From contig JAOXYB010042560.1 in the NCBI GenBank assembly GCA_028565635.1, forward strand, positions 1-12,775: DNA of 12,775 bases, given 5' to 3'. The stretch comes from Phoronis ovalis. Lineage: Eukaryota > Phoronida > Phoronidae. Position 1 is the stretch's first letter; each line of letters opens with the position of its first letter. The notes under the pieces are model-generated. The model saw only the letters and a list, made by a program, of their open reading frames with translations. It made no database searches and had not been told where the DNA came from. This document shows positions 7,711 through 12,775 of the stretch, one piece after another. The translations under genes and the position numbers were made by a program.

Positions 7711-8903
7711 TGATACCCTTTACTCACTGTTTATTAGATCCAAGGCGATAATAAATAGATGTCATGTCAATAATTAACATAAGAACCTCACCTTGGATTA
7801 ATCTCAAAGTGTATTTGTTAAGACAACTCATTAGATAGTAGTGATATTTTGATATGGAATTCAAGAAATAAGTATATCAATCATCCCAGCGTAATCAGCC
7901 TGCTGACGGATTACTGAATATAAAAAGTACATGAAAATGGATTTTTTTAATTATTGACCAGCTTATTAACAAAAATGTAGAGAAATATTGCTAATAAATA
8001 GTAATGTATTTCTTTAAAATCCAACAGCTCTGTTAAGGTCCAACATATCATCCAGAAAGAGCTAAATAACCACCCACAACAATGTATTAAAACATAATTT
8101 TGCATTCATTTAAAGGGTCTTAAATTACTGCCCCCAGGGGAAATTATTGAAGGGGACGATTATTGATTTATTTTAGTTGCTACATGGGGTGATAAAGGTG
8201 GTGAAATTATTAGAGAAAATATGGTAGTGAGAACCTGGCTTTAATCTTGAAAGCAGAAGCCATGTGTACTGTAAATGTTATCACTTTGAAGTGGCCTGGA
8301 AATTGCACATACCATGACTAAGTATGACTCCATGTATTTTTATCTAAAAGATTTGTAGAAAATGTTTTCTCATGATATTAGCAGAGATAAGGCTATTGAA
8401 ACTTTAGAATTTTTGCAGAACCAAGAAGTAAAATTATTCCTGGAGTTGTAAAAGAGCAAACTCCACTATAACCAGGGATTAGAAAGCTCTGTAAAATATT
8501 TCATTTTTAATGCTCCCATCCAGTAAAGATGTTCCTAGTAAAAAAAAATAACCTTCAGAAAACCAATTTATTTTCTGGAAATAGTCCGATTGGAACAGCA
8601 GTTGGTAAACTATTCATTCAACAACTCTGTGAATATACTATATATTTAAATCTATGTAGACCATTAGACAGGTATTGGGTGTGTTGTTTTACATTTCATT
8701 ATGATATTTTTACTGTAGCTATACAGCATAACTAGTGTTATTCATGACATGAGTTGTCCCTTACATGTGGTTTAAAATAACAAAAAAAACAAAAACACTT
8801 GTGTTCCTGCTAGTATGTCTATTTTCACAATAATGTACTTGGTGATCATCATATACTTTGATGACGAGTTACATTTTTTTTTTTTTAATGTAAAGTATCT
8901 TAC
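7711..8903. other. Intron or 5' flank, no gene seen apart from a small repeat
   Basis: AT-rich. A minus-strand AAG|GTGAGG donor-like site near 7786-7794 follows a short ORF that would end in phase 1 and so cannot join the PDZ exon directly; it could be untranslated exon at most. The plus-strand ORF 8529-8735 looks like chance. The only structured part is the G-rich repeat at about 8128-8215. Confidence 0.55.
8128..8215. repeat. G-rich dispersed repeat fragment (GGGGACGATTATTGA type)
   Basis: After CTGCCCCCAGGGG come two near-copies, GGGGAAATTATTGA and GGGGACGATTATTGA. A looser third follows, with GGTGATAAAGG and GGTGAAATTATTAGA. I associate GGGGGCGATTATT-type strings with common invertebrate interspersed repeats, but I could not check this. 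It has no coding content. Confidence 0.45.
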
Positions 8904-9032
8904 CTCTCTTATCACAGGTAGCCTACCACATCTCATTAGCCAGCATTTATCACAATGACAACAGTTACGTGATGCTCGTCTTGGTTGAATACGTCTAGAA
9001 GAAGCACTGCAATTTCTCTGCTTTGAATTCAT
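8904..9032 (-). CDS. Candidate first coding exon of the ARHGAP21/23-like gene
   Basis: From ATG at 9032 the frame stays open for 43 codons and meets a near-perfect donor, AGAGAG|GTAAGA, at 8904 in phase 0, the phase needed to enter the first PDZ exon at 4205. An in-frame TGA lies upstream of the ATG, as expected for a true start. The peptide begins MNSKQRNCSASSRRIQPRRA, has a Cys-rich patch NCCHCDKCWLMRCG and ends LPVIRE. It does not resemble the vertebrate ARHGAP21 N terminus I remember, so homology support is absent. The intron to the PDZ exon would be 4.7 kb. Alternatives: a first exon of an alternative transcript, or a chance ORF. Initiation at 4184 would make this exon unnecessary. Confidence 0.33.
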
Positions 9033-10430
9033 TATGTTTCTTGCATTATTTAAAGCTCAACACATTTAATAAACATTTACTGTAACTTTTGAAGTGAATC
9101 AGCATTAAATTCAGTTATGAAGTATTTAATTGTGTCAAATCCAGTTCCAAATGAGTTCCAGTGTTTGAAATTTATCAGCATTTGCTTTTTACCAGATAAC
9201 AAAGTTATCAATGTCTCTGAAATATTCCTTGTGTCATTAAAAAAATAATATCCTGCTACCAAGAACACAAATAGTTTCCTTGTTCTCAAAACTGTCAACA
9301 TAGAAATGACCAGATATGAAAGTGTTTGAGATCATATACTCATGACAAGAAATTGTAATGAGTCTAGCTCTCTCTTGGAAGTCCATTAAGTCCAAAAACA
9401 TTGACAAATAGTTAAAAAGTGTGTGGTTGATACCATTACCACATTATGTCAAACCTAGTTAATATCTTGATGCTTTGTTGATTTGCTATGTGAGAAAGTT
9501 TCCTTTTTAAAGATGAGGAAAAAAACAGCTGCTGTCAAAAATATAACTACATAGGTCATAGCAGTTTCTCACTGTCAAGAATTTCCTTATAATAGAAAGA
9601 GGCAATTGATCAGTTTTAGCAGAAAAGTTGATTTCAAGAAAAAATCTCATTTTTTCCCCGACTCCAATGCACCTCTTAACCAACTTCAAGTCGACAACAC
9701 AAATAAGTTCATCTTGCAATCAGTTTTAGTTTGAAAACTTCAATGCAAAAATCTACACAGTAAACAAATGAAAAGCATCAGTTTCATACATCCAAATTTC
9801 AGCAGCAAATTATTTTGTATCTTCTAGCAGAAAATCTCTAGAGCATCCTATATGCCCTTTCACAACCAGGGTCGAAAAGCTTTGAAGCCAAAATCAAATT
9901 CGGAAGGGTACTGAAGATGATATCTGCAAGCACTGAGGTTTTACAGCAGTATATATTTAGTCAAACATGTTTTTATGACTTTTAGCCATTCTAATAATTA
10001 GCACATGTGTAAATTCTGGTATACAAGTTTATAAAGTATTGTTTGAGACAGAAAGTATAAGATGTCTTATTTCTATACTGTATACTTAACAGATGGAATG
10101 ATTGTAAGAAGATAACTATATAGGAACTATATTAATATAAAATATTACCTATACTTCAAAGTTTCCACCAGGAAATATAAGTAACACCCAACATTTGCAA
10201 CATTTTGTTTATCAAAGTTAATTCCTCAGACAAAAATCAATAACAAACAATCTTAAGAAAATACATTACCTAAGACTAAAGTATAATTCTACAATTTGGT
10301 ACATACACAATTTTTCACAGTGGTATACTAGTAATCTGTTTTTCTTAATAAAGACCTGACAGACAAATGCCAACATAAGGCTGTTTGAACTGGAGTCACT
10401 GGTGCTTCTACTACTTTCTCAATCCCCTCT
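9033..10430. other. No gene supported, AT-rich DNA
   Basis: Minus-strand ORFs at 9077-9301 and 9507-9719 were read. The first ends in a peptide that looks somewhat protein-like (HWNSFGTGFDTIKYFITEF), but I cannot tie it to a family or to splice sites. It stops 44 bases before the candidate first exon and could in part be its 5' untranslated region. No repeats were recognised. Confidence 0.5.
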
Positions 10431-10469
10431 TTTCATACACCGTTTTTAAATGAGACCTACATATATAAT

Positions 10470-10770
10470 GAATACAGGGTGTTCTGCCCAAACGAGTCAC
10501 TTTCCAGAGATAACTCTCTAAAAATATGTCCACTTTCAACAAAATCCCTAAAAATTGGTTGTTTGTTCACAATTTAAACGTAGCATTTCCAGGGGATTTT
10601 TCTGAGAGAAAAATGGGTCCTTTTTGTGACAGAAAACACTAAAATGAGACCATAATCCCCCAAAATGGGTGGATATTTTGAGTTTTGGCTGCACATCAAT
10701 GTCTAAAATATGGACAGTGCCCCCCTCCCACCCGGTTACGGTGTTATGCTTCCAAACTGTTTTCATATTG
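10470..10770 (-). repeat. Probable interspersed repeat containing a 72-codon ORF
   Basis: The segment begins near ACAGGGTGTTCTGCCC and ends near GGGTGGGAGGGGGGCA (minus strand), with higher GC than its flanks. The minus-strand ORF 10548-10766 contains VTGWEGGTVHILDIDVQ and HFGGLWSHFSVF, a coherent-looking reading frame without any domain I know. Poly-run texture (CCCCC, AAAAA, CCCCAAAATGGG) and an AGGGTGTTC-type edge suggest a transposon-derived repeat rather than a host gene. A possible inverted pair, ATACACCGT near 10435 and ACGGTGTTAT near 10738, may mark termini, but it is short. Confidence 0.4.
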
Positions 10771-11115
10771 TGTGTAACATATTTTCAACCTGGTCCATGT
10801 GCAACAAAGCAGCACACCAGACAGCAGTTGTAAACTTGCCATACAATCTTATTGGATTTCACAATTCTTAATAAATTTGTTGCTATTCAAATTAGCATAT
10901 CATATTAAAAAAAATTACATTTCTCATCCTAGACTAGACATGCCAGATGGTTTAAATTATTACTCATACTTCCAAAAAAGAAAGTCTGCACTGTCATAGA
11001 ATGACAACAACATAAAGAGAAATAATTCTTGCAAATGTACAAATGCTGACTAGTATATCTATGTATGTCATGGGGAAGGTGAAACTGCAAAATCTTGCAG
11101 AACAAACCTTAACTA
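10771..11115. other. No gene supported
   Basis: AT-rich DNA. The short plus-strand ORF 10799-10999 has no recognisable features. Confidence 0.5.
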
Positions 11116-11120
11116 GAATT

Positions 11121-11136
11121 GCCTTTTAGCAAAGGC
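11121..11136. repeat. Hairpin at left border of the half-site element
   Basis: GCCTTT pairs perfectly with AAAGGC around the loop TAGC. It abuts the left terminal repeat with one base (C) between, mirroring the hairpin at the right end. It may belong to the mobile element or to a neighbouring copy of a related one. Confidence 0.6.
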
Positions 11137-11260
11137 CAGGTTGCACAGAGAAATAGTTGGATATCCAGATCTATTAGGATTATCCTGGAACCCATGGATG
11201 TTCAAATACCTCTGGATGACCTTTACCTCTTGTCAAAAGTTTCATGAAATTTTGACTGTT

Positions 11261-11277
11261 TGACCTCTGAATGACCT
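11261..11277 (-). promoter_or_regulatory. Consensus DR5 nuclear-receptor element
   Basis: On the minus strand this reads AGGTCA, spacer TTCAG, AGGTCA: two perfect half-sites five bases apart, the classical retinoic-acid-receptor/RXR arrangement. It lies in a repeat-derived array, so the motif is certain but receptor binding in vivo is unproven. Any use would depend on the host having such receptors. Confidence 0.35.
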
Positions 11278-11464
11278 TTTGGACCTCAAAGTCAGCTAAG
11301 ATACCCTCTAAATGACATGTTAACTTCATTTTTGAACTTTTCATCAAATTTCCGGAAATTATTTTTTTTTGGCCTTTTGACCTCAAAATGACCATACGAC
11401 CCCTAGAGTAAGGTAAATGACATAAAACCATCATTTTAGGAAGTTAAATGCAATTATAAGCGTT

Positions 11465-11506
11465 TGACCTTTTGACCCCTTAATAACCTTTTGACCTATA
11501 AGGTCA
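11465..11506. promoter_or_regulatory. DR2 plus everted half-site pair
   Basis: TGACCT and TGACCC (11465-11470 and 11473-11478) form a DR2 with spacer TT. TGACCT (11492-11497) and AGGTCA (11501-11506) form an everted repeat with a 3-base spacer. Binding is not shown by sequence alone. Confidence 0.3.
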
Positions 11507-11725
11507 GCTATGAAGACATAGGGATAACATATGTCAAATTATAGGACTGTATGTAGCACCACTCTGCCTTGATTTATATACTCTTACTTATTAAAATTAG
11601 CCAAAAACATGCTAAAAAGTAAAAATCTGACCTTTTGATCCATAAAAGACCTCAAAAATCATCAAGGTGACCTTTAGGTCACCAGATATCTTCATTTTTG
11701 AACGTTTTAAGACATTTTTGAAATT

Positions 11726-11750
11726 TGACCTACTGACCTCAAATTGACCT
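11726..11750 (-). promoter_or_regulatory. Overlapping DR5 and DR2 made of three perfect half-sites
   Basis: Exact TGACCT words start at 11726, 11734 and 11745, giving spacers of 2 and 5 bases. Read on the minus strand this is a DR5 sharing its second half-site with a DR2. Both spacings are used by RAR/RXR heterodimers in animals where this is known. Confidence 0.35.
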
Positions 11751-11882
11751 CTGACTTAATTTTTGTATGTCCCCCTCCCTACTAAGTCCACACCTTAAGT
11801 TTGACACCCATAGCTCGAAGCGTCTCCAAGTTATGGACGCTTGAAAATAGGAAGAAAAAAAAAGAAAGATACAATCTCAATA

Positions 11883-11903
11883 GGTTGCACTTGCTGTGCA
11901 ACC
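11883..11903. repeat. Perfect 8-bp hairpin at right border of the half-site element
   Basis: GGTTGCAC and GTGCAACC pair over a five-base loop, followed by TAAT. A 3' hairpin followed by CTRRT-like bases is a Helitron trait (here CTAAT overlaps the stem end), but the placement is not canonical, so I do not assign that class. Confidence 0.65.
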
Positions 11904-11904
11904 T

Positions 11905-12625
11905 AATACTAATGCAGGACTATCATATGTTTGTAAGTAGGAAGCAATTTACTGAAATTGGCTAAATAATGGTATACCCAAATGAAACAATGCTAACAAT
12001 TCAGAACGTAGGCTCCAGTTTTGCCCAATTTTTGTCAAAGTATGCAGATACTGTCTGCTGCCTTCATCTCTCAGGAATAATTTAATAAAATTCAAGGTAT
12101 TGTACACAGGGTCTAGGACGACTCGTCTAAAGACAACTGATAGATTGACCAAGTTGGTGAAATTTAATTTGCGGAAAGTCTGAAATGCAGTCATGGACAA
12201 TTTCGGCAAGCTGTCTATATATACATATCAGTCAGTTTCAGGAGTTTGCATGAAATCATCATAATGTCAGCAAAAAGTGCCATCCACAGACACCTCGCAG
12301 CACATCAGATAATAACACCTTGTCTCCTCTAAAGCTATCTCCTGGCACTTCAAATATTCGGAAAATTGTCCAGTCCCTCATTTCTCCTTTCGGTAAGATA
12401 CCAGTCTTAGTTTGTTTTTGGCAAGTTGATTTTCGACGAGATTCCTGTTCCTGCCAAATTGTAAGAAACAGCCCAATAGAGTTTCCCAATACTGTACATA
12501 CTATCACCGGGATAAAATGGCATTTTTTATAATTATTCTTAGTACGGTAGGTATTGTATTTTGCTCCACAATGTATTATATATATTCAAACAGCAATATA
12601 AGAGTTAAGCCCTCTTCTTTCACTG
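11905..12625. other. ORF-containing, less AT-rich stretch, function unknown
   Basis: Minus-strand ORFs 12259-12507 (82 codons) and 11949-12209 (86 codons), in different frames, and an opposing plus-strand ORF 12320-12532 lie here. The minus ORFs contain ordinary-looking peptide (EMRDWTIFRIFEVPGDSFRG; LDPVYNTLNFIKLFLRDEG) but no domain I recognise and no clear splice junctions. This could be a decayed mobile element, untranslated exon or chance openness from raised GC. I do not call a gene. Confidence 0.3.
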
Positions 12626-12775
12626 TCAATTTATTTTGACTATCAAATGGCATAAGGTCACAATTAATGTACGGTAACCACAGTGGCGGCGGAGTGGTCC
12701 TGCTGGAAGAAGTCCGTGAACCTTAAATTTATGATTTTTTCTTTTTTCCTCCTTGGCGCTGGCTTTTTTGTTTGT
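12626..12775 (-). other. GC-richer right-edge segment with open frame running off the window
   Basis: On the minus strand the frame is open from the window edge for 49 codons to a TGA at 12626-12628. It gives a lysine-rich start (KKASAKEEKRKNHKFK) and then LLPAGPLRRHCGY. I see no strong donor or acceptor and no homology. It might be the edge of an exon, a 5' untranslated exon of the gene, or a repeat. Confidence 0.15.

Larger units (their letters stand above)
11138..11904. mobile_element. 767-bp element with perfect 11-bp terminal inverted repeats and nuclear-receptor half-site arrays
   Basis: The ends AGGTTGCACAG (11138-11148) and CTGTGCAACCT (11894-11904) are exact inverted repeats. The right end also folds on itself: GGTTGCAC (11883-11890), loop TTGCT, GTGCAACC (11896-11903). 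A second hairpin, GCCTTT-TAGC-AAAGGC (11121-11136), sits just outside the left end. The CAATCTCAATAGGTTGCAC...GTGCAACCTAA ending is one I associate with repeats in several invertebrate genomes (unchecked). Inside, TGACCT occurs 11 times exactly and AGGTCA twice between 11217 and 11750. The minus-strand ORF 11180-11434 follows the repeats and is not a gene. No clear target duplication flanks the ends, so the boundaries or superfamily may differ from this description. Confidence 0.6.

Noticed and set aside
7786-7850. Possible minus-strand exon ending AAG|GTGAGG
   Set aside because: The donor is good but its open frame ends in phase 1, incompatible with the phase-0 PDZ exon, and no acceptor was found. 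Only an untranslated exon would be possible.
9077-9301. 74-codon minus-strand ORF ending just upstream of the candidate first exon
   Set aside because: The C-terminal peptide looks protein-like, but there is no family match and no splice junction, and it stops before 9032.
11180-11434. 84-codon minus-strand ORF
   Set aside because: It runs through the TGACCT repeat array; the open frame results from repeat sequence, not from a gene.
11883-11907. Canonical Helitron 3' end
   Set aside because: There is a hairpin followed by CTAAT, but the terminal C belongs to the stem and the usual ~10-base gap is absent. The perfect 11-bp terminal inverted repeats also argue against it.
1-12775. CRISPR array, bacterial operon or rho-independent terminators
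   Set aside because: Splice sites, long introns and an animal RhoGAP exon set show nuclear animal DNA; the periodic repeats found are diverged and lack the unique-spacer pattern.

Overview
This looks like AT-rich nuclear DNA from an animal, most likely a marine invertebrate. The coding pieces are short exons flanked by GT/AG splice sites, the introns are long, and much of the rest is made of decayed, hairpin-forming interspersed repeats. I cannot name the species. The repeat style recalls deuterostome and lophotrochozoan genomes, but that is an impression only.

The one gene I can support lies on the minus strand. Three exons (4053-4205, then 1391-1427, then 819-1005) splice in a consistent reading phase (0, then 0, then split after one base). 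Together they encode most of a PDZ domain of the ARHGAP21/ARHGAP23 type, a large Rho-family GTPase-activating protein; PAC-1 of nematodes and RhoGAP19D of flies are the invertebrate relatives. Only this N-terminal part is in the window. The PH and RhoGAP domains must lie beyond base 1. Translation may start at the well-placed ATG at 4182-4184, or in an upstream exon. Candidate upstream exons with a compatible phase are 8904-9032, 6095-6175 and 5820-5894, all uncertain.

By region: 1-818 is intron after the PDZ exon; 1006-1390 and 1428-4052 are introns. The larger of these holds two candidate non-autonomous DNA elements (2383-2722, bounded by an exact 8-bp direct repeat, and 3040-3774, hAT-like). 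4206-8903 is intron or 5' flank and contains a long palindrome (5215-5471) built of ~40-bp subunits, a repeat-derived segment with an arginine-rich ORF (about 7051-7710), and a small G-rich repeat near 8130-8215. From 9033 to the end there is no supported gene. This stretch holds an interspersed repeat (10470-10770) and a 767-bp element (11138-11904) with 11-bp perfect terminal inverted repeats. That element carries 13 exact nuclear-receptor half-sites, several in DR5 and DR2 spacing.

No tRNA, rRNA, CRISPR array or plus-strand gene was found. The most unusual items are the receptor-half-site element, the ~40-bp-periodic palindrome, and the 37-nt microexon placed in the PDZ loop. Repeat family names rest on remembered resemblance and were not checked against any database.
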